A program made the position numbers and the translations under genes. A stretch of DNA of 64,000 bases from HIMB11 sp965657135 (lineage in GTDB: Bacteria; Pseudomonadota; Alphaproteobacteria; Rhodobacterales; Rhodobacteraceae). The DNA lies in assembly GCA_965657135.1 (NCBI GenBank), contig CBFHNF010000002.1:99117-163116 (forward strand). The letters run 5' to 3'. The notes under the pieces are model-generated. The model did no database searches. It saw only the letters and a list, made by a program, of their open reading frames with translations, and had not been told where the DNA came from. Below are positions 43,640 through 53,099 of the stretch, piece after piece; positions within the stretch are counted from its first letter, which is position 1; each line of letters begins with the position of its first letter.

Positions 43640-44415
43640 CTGTCCATTTCATTGGTGCAGGCCCAGGGGCCGCTGACTTAATCACCATCAGAGGCCGTGA
43701 TTTGATCGCGTCCTGTCCTGTGTGCTTATATGCTGGGTCGCTGGTTCCAGAAGAGTTGTTATCTCATTGTCCCGCTGATGCACGCATCGTCAATACGGCA
43801 CCTCTGGATTTGGATAGTATTATTCAGGAAATTCAATCTGCCCATGCCGCGGGCCACGATATCGCGCGCTTGCACTCGGGTGATTTATCGGTCTGGTCTG
43901 CGATGGGCGAACAGCTGCGCCGGCTTCGTGCGTTGGAAATTCCAGTATCGGTAACACCAGGTGTGCCTAGTTTTGCAGCCGCTGCTGCGACGCTGCAATC
44001 TGAACTGACATTACCTGAATTGGCCCAATCTGTTGTGCTGACGCGCACATCAGGACGCGCGTCGTCGATGCCGCCAGCTGAAACGTTGGAAAATTTTGCC
44101 AGAACGGGGGCAACATTGGCCATTCATTTGTCCATCCAAGTTCTGCAGAAAGTTGTCGAAGAATTGACGCCGTTCTACGGTGCGGACTGTGCCTGTGCCG
44201 TTGTCTATCGCGCCTCTTGGCCAGAAGAGCGCGTGTTTCGCGCAACTTTGGGAACGATTGCCGATATGATTGGCTCAGATGTTGAGAGAACCGCCCTGAT
44301 CATGGTTGGCAAAACCCTAAATGCGCAGGATTTTGGAGAAAGCAGCCTTTATGATAAGGACTATGAACGCCGCTATCGTCCACTAAGCGCGCGTGCAGAG
44401 ATTGGCCATGACTAA
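43636..44415 (+). CDS. cobM: Precorrin-4 C11-methyltransferase
   Basis: 259 aa tetrapyrrole methylase. VHFIGAGPGAADLITIRG and ARLHSGDLSVWSAMGEQLRRL are the CobM/CbiF forms of the SAM loops, and CLYAGSLVPEELL is characteristic. A ribosome site GGAGG lies just before the ATG. Overlaps cobB by 8 bases. Confidence 0.93.
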   Translation: MTVHFIGAGPGAADLITIRGRDLIASCPVCLYAGSLVPEELLSHCPADARIVNTAPLDLDSIIQEIQSAHAAGHDIARLHSGDLSVWSAMGEQLRRLRALEIPVSVTPGVPSFAAAAATLQSELTLPELAQSVVLTRTSGRASSMPPAETLENFARTGATLAIHLSIQVLQKVVEELTPFYGADCACAVVYRASWPEERVFRATLGTIADMIGSDVERTALIMVGKTLNAQDFGESSLYDKDYERRYRPLSARAEIGHD

Positions 44416-45724
44416 ATCACGCGGATTTTTGATTTCAGCGCCGTCTTCGGGGACAGGTAAAACAACAGTAACCTTGGGGTTGTTACGCGCGTTTCGTGAT
44501 CGCGGCCATGCCGTTCAGCCCTACAAAAGTGGTCCAGATTATATTGATCCGGCGTTCCATCGGTTTGCATCGGATCGGGCATCCTATAATCTGGATACTT
44601 GGGCTATGGGAGCGGGTGTTTTGCAGGGGGTTATTGAGACTTCTGCAGATGCAGACATTGTTATTGCCGAAGGCTCAATGGGGTTGTTTGATGGTGTCTT
44701 AAGCCAAGGCGCACTTGGTTACGGGAGTTCAGCGGAAAGCGCGAAATATTTTGGATGGCCAATTATTTTGGTTATTGATGTAAGTGGTCAGGCACAGTCC
44801 GCAGCAGCCGCCGCATTGGGATTTAAACTTTACGATCCATCCCTTCCGATTGCTGGTGTCATTCTGAACCGTGTCGCAAGCCCGCGCCATGAACGTTATG
44901 TGCGTAAAGGCATGGAGGATGCGGGCCTGACCGTCTTTGGATCGCTGCCTCGTCGTGGAGACCTGGCCCTCCCTGAACGGCATTTGGGATTGATCCAAGC
45001 GGTTGAACACCCTGATTTGGAAACTGCGATTGCTGATTACGCGCGTTTCGTCAGTGACCATTTGGATTTGGATGCGATCGAGGCTGCGGCAAAGCAAACA
45101 ATGATCCCAACAGCCGAAAGCCAGCTGATTGATCCACCGGCACAGCGGATAGCTCTGGCGCAAGATGAAGCGTTTTCGTTTACCTATCCGCATATTCTAA
45201 AGAGCTGGCGTGAAAAAGGCGCTGAGGTTGTTCCCTTTTCGCCACTGGCTGATCAGGCACCGCATACCGATGCTGATTTGGTTTGGCTGCCCGGTGGGTA
45301 TCCCGAATTGCACGGCGGCAAAATCGCGGCCTCGGATACGTTTATGAATGCTCTGCGCAAACATGCAGAACAAAAGCCCGTACATGGTGAATGCGGTGGG
45401 TACATGGTTTTGGGCGAAACGCTGATTGATAAAGAAGGAACGCCGCATAAAATGACTGGTTTGCTCGGACTGGTCACCAGTTTTGAAAAGCGAAAATTCC
45501 ATCTTGGGTACCGGCAAGTGTTGTGTACAGAAAATATTCTGAATTTTTCAGCGGGTGAGCGTTTACGTGGACATGAATTTCATTACTCACGCATCATCGA
45601 ACAGCCTGACCAACCCCTGTTTGACGTGGCGGATGCCGATGGCAATCGAGTTGATGAAACAGGGTCGCGGCGTGGAGCTGTGTCAGGGACATTTTTCCAT
45701 CTGATTGCGAAAGAACGTGGATGA
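44408..45724 (+). CDS. cobB: Cobyrinic acid (hydrogenobyrinate) a,c-diamide synthase
   Basis: 438 aa ATP-dependent amidase for carboxyls a and c. The N-terminal domain starts GFLISAPSSGTGKTTVTLGL; the C-terminal glutaminase domain has the nucleophile in VHGECGGYMVLGE. ATG 44408 is used because an upstream ATG at 44393 lies within cobM. In this pathway its substrate is hydrogenobyrinic acid before cobalt insertion. Confidence 0.92.
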   Translation: MTKSRGFLISAPSSGTGKTTVTLGLLRAFRDRGHAVQPYKSGPDYIDPAFHRFASDRASYNLDTWAMGAGVLQGVIETSADADIVIAEGSMGLFDGVLSQGALGYGSSAESAKYFGWPIILVIDVSGQAQSAAAAALGFKLYDPSLPIAGVILNRVASPRHERYVRKGMEDAGLTVFGSLPRRGDLALPERHLGLIQAVEHPDLETAIADYARFVSDHLDLDAIEAAAKQTMIPTAESQLIDPPAQRIALAQDEAFSFTYPHILKSWREKGAEVVPFSPLADQAPHTDADLVWLPGGYPELHGGKIAASDTFMNALRKHAEQKPVHGECGGYMVLGETLIDKEGTPHKMTGLLGLVTSFEKRKFHLGYRQVLCTENILNFSAGERLRGHEFHYSRIIEQPDQPLFDVADADGNRVDETGSRRGAVSGTFFHLIAKERG

Positions 45725-46458
45725 GCGGATTTGTAAGTTTTGTAGGATCGGGACCGGGTGATCCAGAATTGTTAACTATAAAGGCGGTTGATCGGCTGCG
45801 CCGCGCGGATGTCATTTTATTCGATGATTTATCATCGGGTCCGATATTGTCGTATGCTTCAACAAACTGCGAAATGGTCGCTGTTGGAAAACGCGCGGGA
45901 CGTCCATCGCCCAAACAACACCACGTAAGCCGACTATTGGTGGATTATGCCGAAACAGGTGCGCAGGTGGTGCGTTTGAAATCAGGTGATAGTGGTTTGT
46001 TTGGGCGTTTAGAAGAAGAGCAGGACGCATTGCATGATGCAGACATTCCATATGAGATCATTCCAGGTGTCCCATCGGCATTGGCTGCGGCTGCGGCTGC
46101 AGGTATCCCATTAACCCGCAGATTTTCAGCGCGCCGAGTTCAATTCGTAACCGGTCACAACGTGGATGGCGTTTTGCCAGAAGACTTGAATTTTCCAGCC
46201 TTGGCTGATCCACTTGCAACAACCGTGGTGTTCATGGGACAGCGAACTTTTCCGAAATTTTCTGAACGACTATTTGCCGAAGGTCTGCCACAGGATACGC
46301 CCGCCTTACTGGCCGAGGCGGTGTCAAAGCCCGAACAAACACTCAGATTTAGCACGGTTTCAGAATTGGCGCAGGACTTGGCACGAGAGATTTCGCCCAA
46401 GCCCGCCTTGATCCTTTATGGCCCATTGGCACGCCGTTCAGAGGCTGTCGATGATTGA
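45721..46458 (+). CDS. cobA: Uroporphyrinogen-III C-methyltransferase
   Basis: 245 aa SUMT that makes precorrin-2 from uroporphyrinogen III with two SAM. VSFVGSGPGDPELLTIKAVD and VVRLKSGDSGLFGRLEEE are the hallmark loops. It is a stand-alone methylase, without the CysG oxidase/ferrochelatase domain, and is followed by cobF with an 8-base overlap. Confidence 0.92.
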   Translation: MSGFVSFVGSGPGDPELLTIKAVDRLRRADVILFDDLSSGPILSYASTNCEMVAVGKRAGRPSPKQHHVSRLLVDYAETGAQVVRLKSGDSGLFGRLEEEQDALHDADIPYEIIPGVPSALAAAAAAGIPLTRRFSARRVQFVTGHNVDGVLPEDLNFPALADPLATTVVFMGQRTFPKFSERLFAEGLPQDTPALLAEAVSKPEQTLRFSTVSELAQDLAREISPKPALILYGPLARRSEAVDD

Positions 46459-47194
46459 ATTATTGCTCATCGGAATAGGGACGGGCAACCCGGATCACGT
46501 GACGCGGCAGGCTGAAAAGGCGATTGCCAGTGCCGATTTAATCATGATCCCGACCAAAGGTGATGACAAAGCGGATCTTGCGGATTTGCGTCATGAGATT
46601 TGCGCCAAAATACCAGGCGTGGATTTGTCACGTATTGTCGAGTTTGAATTACCCGTTCGCGATTCTTCGATCCCGTATGTGGATCGTGTGCATCATTGGC
46701 ATGATGCAATTGCCGTGGTCTGGCACACCACGATCACAGGAAATATATCAACAGGCAAAGTTGCCCTTTTGATTTGGGGAGATCCCTCGCTGTACGACAG
46801 TTCGCTTCGGATTGCATCCCGGCTTGACCCTGCTCCCGAAATTACAGTGTTGCCGGGTTTGACATCTCTGCAGGTTCTGACCGCTGCGCATGCGATTCCC
46901 ATAAATGAACTCGCCCGTCCTTTTGTCGTAACAACAGGGCGCCAATTGCGCGACAACGGCTGGCCTGAAGCGGTGGATACGGTCGCTGTGATGTTGGATG
47001 GGGACTGTTCGTTCCGCACCTTGGACGATCAAAATTGCCACATCTATTGGGGCGCCTACGTCGGTATGAAAGAAGAGCTGTTGATCCAAGGGCGTTTGGA
47101 TGAGGTTACTGAGCAAATCGTGCAAGCAAGGGCACAGGCACGGAAAAATCATGGCTGGATCATGGATATTTACGTTCTAAAAAGATTAAATTGA
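46451..47194 (+). CDS. cobF: Precorrin-6A synthase (deacetylating)
   Basis: 247 aa C1-methyltransferase that removes acetate. The start MIELLLIGIGTGNPDHVTRQA and IPTKGDDKADLADLRHEI are specific to CobF. ATG 46451. It ends the plus-strand cob operon 7 bases before a convergent sugar-kinase stop; no terminator is visible in that tiny gap. Confidence 0.9.
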   Translation: MIELLLIGIGTGNPDHVTRQAEKAIASADLIMIPTKGDDKADLADLRHEICAKIPGVDLSRIVEFELPVRDSSIPYVDRVHHWHDAIAVVWHTTITGNISTGKVALLIWGDPSLYDSSLRIASRLDPAPEITVLPGLTSLQVLTAAHAIPINELARPFVVTTGRQLRDNGWPEAVDTVAVMLDGDCSFRTLDDQNCHIYWGAYVGMKEELLIQGRLDEVTEQIVQARAQARKNHGWIMDIYVLKRLN

Positions 47195-47201
47195 TCGCCC
47201 C

Positions 47202-48128
47202 TTATGCCTTTGTGACAGTTAATTTTGCAAGCTCTGCATCCGGCAGTATTGCGCCACGATGCTGAATCACGCGACTGGCCAATTCATGTGCCTGCATTAA
47301 GTTGTCGGCAACGTCGGCACCAGTAACATATCCTGCCAAATACCCAGCGTTAAAGCTGTCGCCGGCAGCGGTTGAGTCGACGATTTTGTGAATTACGGGA
47401 TAGGATTGCACAATTGATCCATGCAAATCACACGGACCCAAATGCCCTTGTTTTAATGCCCCTAATCTTGGACCCGATTTGCATAAACGCTGCATCACCA
47501 AGGCCGAGTCAGCATCCGAAAAAATCGTCATTTCATCATTGAGTGAGGGCAGGGCGATTTTCACAAAATCCCACATGACATCATTTATGTGCTCTGCTGC
47601 TTTTGTACTTTCCCACAACTGTGGGCGATGGTTGCTGTCGTATGCAACGACGCCGCCACGCGCCTGATAATAAATCAAGGCCTCAATTAAAGCGTGGCGT
47701 TGCTCTGGGGGTAAAATCGCGAGCGAAATTGCAGAGATATAAACCAAATCGAAGTTGGTCAAAATGTCGAGGGACAGTGAACATTCGGCGCTAAACAAGG
47801 TACGTGCCGCACTGTCAGATCGCCAATAGCTAAAGCGCCGTTCACCAAATTCGTCTGTTTCAATAGCATACATACCAGCGGTTTTTATTGGGTGACGCAC
47901 AACATGATCGAGCGCAATTCCATGATGATCGATATGCCCAAGGATGCGATCAGAAAAACTGTCTTGTCCAAGTGCCGTTATATAGTGAACATTTGCCTGA
48001 GTTCGCAGCAGGTGGGCCAAATAAACCGCTGTGTTATAAGTATCACCCGCAATTCCAATGTGTGCCGTTGCCGCATCTTGCAACGACAGTTCGATCATCA
48101 CTTCACCAATACAGGCAATTTTTTTCAC
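47202..48128 (-). CDS. PfkB-family sugar kinase (KdgK-like)
   Basis: 308 aa ribokinase-fold kinase. ACIGEVMIELS at the start is the sugar-binding form of 2-keto-3-deoxygluconate kinases, and the catalytic base is in the C-terminal DSTAAGDSFNAGYLAGY. The start is GTG 48128 with AGGGGAC nine bases upstream; the longer frame adds 18 non-conserved residues. It would feed the Entner-Doudoroff-type pathways, but other ketoses are possible. Confidence 0.75.
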   Translation of the reverse strand: MKKIACIGEVMIELSLQDAATAHIGIAGDTYNTAVYLAHLLRTQANVHYITALGQDSFSDRILGHIDHHGIALDHVVRHPIKTAGMYAIETDEFGERRFSYWRSDSAARTLFSAECSLSLDILTNFDLVYISAISLAILPPEQRHALIEALIYYQARGGVVAYDSNHRPQLWESTKAAEHINDVMWDFVKIALPSLNDEMTIFSDADSALVMQRLCKSGPRLGALKQGHLGPCDLHGSIVQSYPVIHKIVDSTAAGDSFNAGYLAGYVTGADVADNLMQAHELASRVIQHRGAILPDAELAKLTVTKA

Positions 48129-48218
48129 GGATCGTCCCCTAGTGCCTAACCCTATGGTTTCAAAGTTGATGAATAAGGGCAAGGGATGAAATGCGTTACA
48201 ACATTATTATAAATGAAA

Positions 48219-48235
48219 AATTATGTAACATAATT
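48219..48235. promoter_or_regulatory. Palindrome upstream of paaJABCDE
   Basis: AATTATG (48219-48225), TAA, CATAATT (48229-48235) is a perfect inverted repeat about 50 bases before the paaJ ribosome site. It is the best operator candidate for the paa operon. It differs in sequence from the repeat before paaZ, so the two may respond to different regulators (PaaR, PaaX). Confidence 0.45.
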
Positions 48236-48285
48236 GTTGAGTGGGCCCGTGAATCGTGTTATTTCGTGTGAATATAACAAGGAGC

Positions 48286-49494
48286 ATGACGTTGAACGCA
48301 TATATTTGTGACGGGGTGCGTACTCCGATTGGAAAATTTGGCGGCGCGCTTTCAGCGGTGCGCGCAGATGATCTTGCGGCCTTGCCAATTGCTGAGTTGA
48401 TGGCGCGCAATCCACAGGTGGATTGGAGCAAAACAGATGAAGTGATTTATGGGGATGCGAACCAGGCTGGGGAAGATAATCGCAATGTCGCGCGAATGGC
48501 AGCCCTTTTGGCCGGACTTCCGCAAGATGTCCCTGGAATCACGGTGAACAGGCTGTGTGCCAGTGGAATGGATGCCGTAGGGTTTGGCGCACGCGGGATA
48601 AAAGCGGGCGATTACGAATTGGTCATCGCTGGCGGTGTCGAAAGCATGTCACGCGCCCCCTTTGTTATGCCCAAAGCAGAGGCCGCATTTTCGCGCAGCA
48701 ATGCGGTTTATGACACAACTATTGGTTGGCGTTTTGTTAATCCAAAACTGGATGATTACTACGGTACGGATAGCATGCCTGAGACGGCAGATAATGTGGC
48801 CGAGGATTATGGAATTGCACGGGCCGATCAGGATGCGTTTGCACTGCGTTCGCAATTGCGCTGGGCGGCTGCACAGGGGGCGAGCCGTTTTGCAGATGAA
48901 TTATGCGCTGTGACGATCCCACAGCGTAAAGGGGATCCTATTGTTGTCACTGAAGATGAACATCCACGTCCTCAAACAACCATGGAAAGCTTGGCCAAGC
49001 TTCGCGGTATCAATGGCGCGGATATGACGGTGACCGCAGGAAATGCCAGCGGGGTAAATGATGGTGCCGCAGCGCTCTTGCTCGCCTCTGATCAAGCGGT
49101 GGACGTGCATTCCTTGACTCCGATGGCGCGGATCGTCTGTATGGCCTCTGCTGGCGTTGAGCCACGTGTCATGGGCATTGGTCCAGTCCCTGCCACACAA
49201 AAGGCGTTGGCGCGCGCGGGCCTGAGTATTCAGGACATGGACATCATCGAATTGAACGAAGCCTTTGCAAGTCAGGGGCTTGCAACTTTGCGTGCATTAG
49301 GGGTTGCAGATGATGATCCCCGCGTTAATCCAAACGGGGGTGCAATCGCGATGGGCCATCCCTTGGGGATGTCTGGGGCGCGGCTGGTACTTGGGGCCGC
49401 GCATGAATTAAAACGACGTCAGGGGCGTTATGCGCTGTGTACCATGTGCGTCGGTGTTGGGCAGGGAACGGCCCTTATTTTGGAACGTGTATAA
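48286..49494 (+). CDS. paaJ: 3-Oxoadipyl-CoA/3-oxo-5,6-didehydrosuberyl-CoA thiolase PaaJ
   Basis: 402 aa thiolase for the last steps of phenylacetate catabolism. The nucleophile is in VNRLCASGMDAVG (Cys91), the histidine in GGAIAMGHPLGMSGARL and the second cysteine in CTMCVGVGQGTAL. ATG 48286 is listed, but the AAGGAG at 48279-48284 is only 1 base from it and 7 bases from an in-frame TTG at 48292, so translation probably starts at TTG (MNAYICDGVRTP, the family start). First gene of paaJABCDE. Confidence 0.88.
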   Translation: MTLNAYICDGVRTPIGKFGGALSAVRADDLAALPIAELMARNPQVDWSKTDEVIYGDANQAGEDNRNVARMAALLAGLPQDVPGITVNRLCASGMDAVGFGARGIKAGDYELVIAGGVESMSRAPFVMPKAEAAFSRSNAVYDTTIGWRFVNPKLDDYYGTDSMPETADNVAEDYGIARADQDAFALRSQLRWAAAQGASRFADELCAVTIPQRKGDPIVVTEDEHPRPQTTMESLAKLRGINGADMTVTAGNASGVNDGAAALLLASDQAVDVHSLTPMARIVCMASAGVEPRVMGIGPVPATQKALARAGLSIQDMDIIELNEAFASQGLATLRALGVADDDPRVNPNGGAIAMGHPLGMSGARLVLGAAHELKRRQGRYALCTMCVGVGQGTALILERV

Positions 49495-49505
49495 GGAGTA
49501 ATCTG

Positions 49506-50492
49506 ATGTATGCACAAATGGTTAAGTCTGAAAATACAGAGAGCGGGCCAGAATTGGACGCGTTTCAAGCGCGTATTGATGCCGGGGAACGGATCGAGCC
49601 AAAAGACTGGATGCCAACAGGATATCGCAAAACGCTGATCCGCCAAATATCGCAACATGCGCATTCCGAAATCGTGGGACAATTGCCAGAGGGCAATTGG
49701 ATCACAAGGGCTCCAACATTAGAACGCAAGGCGATCTTGCTGGCGAAGGTGCAGGACGAAGCAGGCCATGGTTTGTATCTGTATTGCGCTGCAGAGACAT
49801 TAGGTGTCAGCCGTGATGAATTGACCGAAATGTTATTGGATGGACGCATGAAATATTCGTCTATCTTTAACTATCCAACTCTTACATGGGCCGACATTGG
49901 CGCGATCGGATGGTTGGTGGATGGGGCAGCGATTATGAACCAAGTCCCCCTTCAACGGACGTCATTTGGCCCCTATGCCCGTGCAATGGTGCGCATCTGC
50001 AAAGAAGAAAGCTTTCACCAGAGACAAGGCTATGACATCATGATGAAAATGGCCCAAGGGTCGGATTCACAAAAGCGTATGGCACAGGATGCCTTGAACA
50101 GGTACTGGTATCCGTCTTTGATGATGTTTGGTCCCTCAGATAAAGAAAGTGTGCATTCCGCGCAATCTATGAAATGGCGCATCAAAATCAATTCAAACGA
50201 TGAACTGCGCCAAAAATTTGTCGACCAAACGGTCCCACAGGCGGAATATTTGGGTCTAACGGTTCCAGACGAAAATCTGCGCTTCAATGCGGATACAGGA
50301 CATTACGAGTTTTCAGAACCAGATTGGTCAGAATTTTTCGATGTCTTAAATGGAAATGGTCCTTGCAATACGGAACGATTGGATGCGCGCAATAAAGCCT
50401 GGGATGAGGGTAAATGGGTGCGCGATGGCATGATGGTACACGCCCGAAAAAAGGCTGCACGTTCTGCGGCATCTAAGGTAGCCGCAGAATGA
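49506..50492 (+). CDS. paaA: Phenylacetyl-CoA 1,2-epoxidase subunit PaaA
   Basis: 328 aa catalytic diiron subunit of the ring-epoxidising multicomponent oxygenase. The two iron-ligand helices are seen as AKVQDEAGHGLYLY and CKEESFHQRQGYDIM. Preceded by AAGGAG and ATG at 49506. Forms the PaaABCE complex with the following genes. Confidence 0.93.
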   Translation: MYAQMVKSENTESGPELDAFQARIDAGERIEPKDWMPTGYRKTLIRQISQHAHSEIVGQLPEGNWITRAPTLERKAILLAKVQDEAGHGLYLYCAAETLGVSRDELTEMLLDGRMKYSSIFNYPTLTWADIGAIGWLVDGAAIMNQVPLQRTSFGPYARAMVRICKEESFHQRQGYDIMMKMAQGSDSQKRMAQDALNRYWYPSLMMFGPSDKESVHSAQSMKWRIKINSNDELRQKFVDQTVPQAEYLGLTVPDENLRFNADTGHYEFSEPDWSEFFDVLNGNGPCNTERLDARNKAWDEGKWVRDGMMVHARKKAARSAASKVAAE

Positions 50493-50794
50493 ATGATCAC
50501 GTCTCAGAACCCCGTAATGAATGGCCCTTGTGGGAAATATTTATCCGCGGTCAACATGGCATGTCACACCGCCACGTTGGATCACTTCATGCGCCTGACG
50601 CGGAAATGGCGATAAAAAACGCACGTGATGTTTATACTCGACGCAACGAAGGTGTCAGTATTTGGGTGGTTGAAGCCGCGAAAATCACGGCGTCTTCGCC
50701 CTCGGACAAGGGGCCAATGTATGAACCTTCGCAATCCAAAGTATATCGTCATCCAACGTTTTTTGACATTCCCGACGACGTAGGTGCCATGTAA
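50489..50794 (+). CDS. paaB: Phenylacetyl-CoA epoxidase subunit PaaB
   Basis: 101 aa small subunit that bridges PaaA and PaaC. WPLWEIFIRGQHGMSHRHVGSLHAPDAEMA, read in two parts, and the C-terminal SKVYRHPTFFDIP are characteristic. It overlaps paaA by 4 bases and paaC by 1 base (TAATG). Confidence 0.92.
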   Translation: MNDHVSEPRNEWPLWEIFIRGQHGMSHRHVGSLHAPDAEMAIKNARDVYTRRNEGVSIWVVEAAKITASSPSDKGPMYEPSQSKVYRHPTFFDIPDDVGAM

Positions 50795-51549
50795 TGCAGG
50801 CGCATTTATTCGAGTTTCTTTTGCGTCAGGGTGATAATACGCTGATCCTGTCGCATCGCATCAGTGAATGGTGTGGGCATGCGCCTATCATAGAAGAAGA
50901 CATTGCGCTGGCCAATATTGCGCTGGATCTGCTGGGGCAGACACAGATGTGGTTGGGGCTTGCGGCTGAGGTAGAAGGCGTTGGACGCAGCGCAGATGAT
51001 TTGGCCATGTTGCGTGATGCGTGGGATTTTCGAAATGCGATATTAGTTGAGCGCCCAAACGGTGATTTTGGGCAAACCATGATGCGCCAATTCTTATTCG
51101 ACGCCTATCATTTCGAACTTCTCACCCGCTTGGTGAATAGCGCAGATGAGCGCATCGCGGCCATTGCAGCCAAATCGGTAAAAGAGGTCGCCTATCATGT
51201 CGAAAGATCAGCAGGTACGGTTATTGCGCTGGGGGATGGTAATGAAGAAAGCCATAATCGCATGCAAAAGGCCCTGAATGATCAGTGGAGTTTTGCAGGC
51301 GAGTTGTTTGAAACCGACGCTGGGGATCTGGCACTGAATGCTGCGGGGATTGCACCGCTTCCGTCTGAGTTGAGGGCCAATTTTGATGCTCGTGTGAGCA
51401 AAGTTTTTGAGGATGCGACGCTTCTTTGTCCTGAGACATCCTTTGCCCATTCGGGAGGGCGTTCAGGCAAACGTCATAGCGAACATTTGGGGCATTTATT
51501 GACTCAAATGCAGTGGTTGCAGCGCGCCTATCCGGGGGCGACGTGGTAA
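50794..51549 (+). CDS. paaC: Phenylacetyl-CoA epoxidase subunit PaaC
   Basis: 251 aa structural partner of PaaA with a ferritin-like fold whose iron site is degenerate. LILSHRISEWCGHAPIIEED and ALANIALDLLGQTQMWL mark the family. The start overlaps the paaB stop by 1 base. Confidence 0.9.
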   Translation: MQAHLFEFLLRQGDNTLILSHRISEWCGHAPIIEEDIALANIALDLLGQTQMWLGLAAEVEGVGRSADDLAMLRDAWDFRNAILVERPNGDFGQTMMRQFLFDAYHFELLTRLVNSADERIAAIAAKSVKEVAYHVERSAGTVIALGDGNEESHNRMQKALNDQWSFAGELFETDAGDLALNAAGIAPLPSELRANFDARVSKVFEDATLLCPETSFAHSGGRSGKRHSEHLGHLLTQMQWLQRAYPGATW

Positions 51550-52007
51550 ACCATCCTGATATCAATGAGGTTTGGCAGTGGTTGGCGCAGGTGCCTGACC
51601 CGGAAATCCCTGTAATCTCGCTTGTTGATTTAGGGATCGTGCGGAATGTGGATTATACCGAAGGACGACTGCGCGTTACATTGAGTCCGACCTACTCGGG
51701 TTGCCCGGCGACTCGTGTGATTGAACAAGATGTGCGCCTAGCGCTGCAGATGCAAGGCATTGATGATGTCATCATTCATCAACAGATATCCCCACCCTGG
51801 ACCACAGATTGGATGTCAGAGGCGGGCAAAACCAAATTGCAGGCGTACGGCATTGCCCCCCCGAGTGCCAAGGGACGGCCTGAGGCCTGTCCTGTATGTG
51901 GAGCAAGAGATGTCTCATTGGTATCGCAATTCGGGTCAACACCGTGCAAGGCCCATTGGCGGTGCGATACCTGCCGAGAGTCCTTTGACTACTTCAAATG
52001 TATTTAG
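51543..52007 (+). CDS. paaD: Phenylacetate catabolism Fe-S/zinc assembly protein PaaD
   Basis: 154 aa. An N-terminal DUF59/MIP18-like domain (VPDPEIPVISLVDLGIVRNV) precedes a C-terminal four-cysteine zinc site (CPVCGARD, then CDTCRESFDYFKC). It is thought to mature the PaaE [2Fe-2S] protein. GTG at 51543 overlaps the paaC stop by 7 bases; a longer frame inside paaC is not used. Confidence 0.88.
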   Translation: MVNHPDINEVWQWLAQVPDPEIPVISLVDLGIVRNVDYTEGRLRVTLSPTYSGCPATRVIEQDVRLALQMQGIDDVIIHQQISPPWTTDWMSEAGKTKLQAYGIAPPSAKGRPEACPVCGARDVSLVSQFGSTPCKAHWRCDTCRESFDYFKCI

Positions 52008-52016
52008 GAGCGTGAC

Positions 52017-53078
52017 ATGGCGAAATTTCATTCCTTGATCGTGACGGATGTCGAAAACACAATTCGTGATGCGATTGTTGTTTCCCTAAAGCCTGAACAG
52101 GATGAGATGGCGTTTGACTTCACTCAAGGTCAGTATTTGACATTTCGTCAATTGATTGAGGGAACCGAAATTCGCCGTTCCTATTCGATCTGCGCGGGTA
52201 AGGGTGAAGGATTGAAAGTTGGCATTAAACGGGTCGATGGAGGCGCATTTTCGAATTGGGCAAACGACATGCTAACGCCTGGTATGCGGGTTGAGGCAAT
52301 GCCACCGATGGGTAATTTCTATACCGCAATCGAACCTGAGCGCGAAAGAAATTATATAGGTTTAGCAGGTGGGTCAGGGATTACGCCCGTTCTATCGATT
52401 TTGAAAACAACATTAGCATCGGAGCCCAAGTCAAAATTCACGCTTGTCTATGCCAATCGTGGTGTGAACACCATCATGTTCAAAGAAGAACTGGAAGATC
52501 TAAAAAACCAATATATGGGTAGGTTGACGCTCTTGCACATTTTGGAAAGTGATGCGCAGGATATCGACTTGTTTCAAGGGCGTGTTGATCAAGGAAAATG
52601 TGATTTACTGTTTAAGCATTGGATTGATATATCTGCGATGGACATTGCGTTTATTTGTGGGCCAGAACCTATGATGTTGGCCATTGCTGATGCGTTGCGT
52701 CATCACGGTTTGCGCGAGGATCAGATTAAATTTGAATTATTTGCTGCCGCCCAACAGGGTCGTTTAGCGCAGCGCAAACATCAGGTTGCAGCGCAAGACA
52801 AACCAACGGAATTGGGTGTTACAATTGATGGCACGAAACGCACCATCACCATGGAGCCAGGCCAATCTGTCTTGGACGCAGCATTGGAGCATACGCTAGA
52901 TGCACCTTTTGCATGCAAAGCAGGGGTATGTTCGACCTGTCGATGCAAGGTTACAAAAGGTCAGGTTGAAATGATCGCGAACCATGCATTGGAAGATTAC
53001 GAAATCGACCAGGGCTATGTGCTGGCCTGTCAGTCCTATCCAACCAGTCAGCAGCTTGAGGTGGAATTTGATCACTGA
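52017..53078 (+). CDS. paaE: Phenylacetyl-CoA epoxidase reductase subunit PaaE
   Basis: 353 aa electron-transfer protein delivering NAD(P)H electrons to PaaAC. The FAD-binding barrel (RRSYSICAG) and NAD domain (LAGGSGITPVLSIL) are followed by a plant-type [2Fe-2S] domain with CKAGVCSTCRCKV. AGGAG lies before the ATG. Last gene of paaJABCDE; convergent with paaR. Confidence 0.92.
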   Translation: MAKFHSLIVTDVENTIRDAIVVSLKPEQDEMAFDFTQGQYLTFRQLIEGTEIRRSYSICAGKGEGLKVGIKRVDGGAFSNWANDMLTPGMRVEAMPPMGNFYTAIEPERERNYIGLAGGSGITPVLSILKTTLASEPKSKFTLVYANRGVNTIMFKEELEDLKNQYMGRLTLLHILESDAQDIDLFQGRVDQGKCDLLFKHWIDISAMDIAFICGPEPMMLAIADALRHHGLREDQIKFELFAAAQQGRLAQRKHQVAAQDKPTELGVTIDGTKRTITMEPGQSVLDAALEHTLDAPFACKAGVCSTCRCKVTKGQVEMIANHALEDYEIDQGYVLACQSYPTSQQLEVEFDH

Positions 53079-53099
53079 TCAAGATGCGCATGCGTCTGG

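Noticed and set aside
47195..48128. Sugar kinase as a cobalamin-related kinase (CobP/CobU)
   Set aside because: The fold is PfkB/ribokinase with GDSF motif, not the P-loop CobU type.
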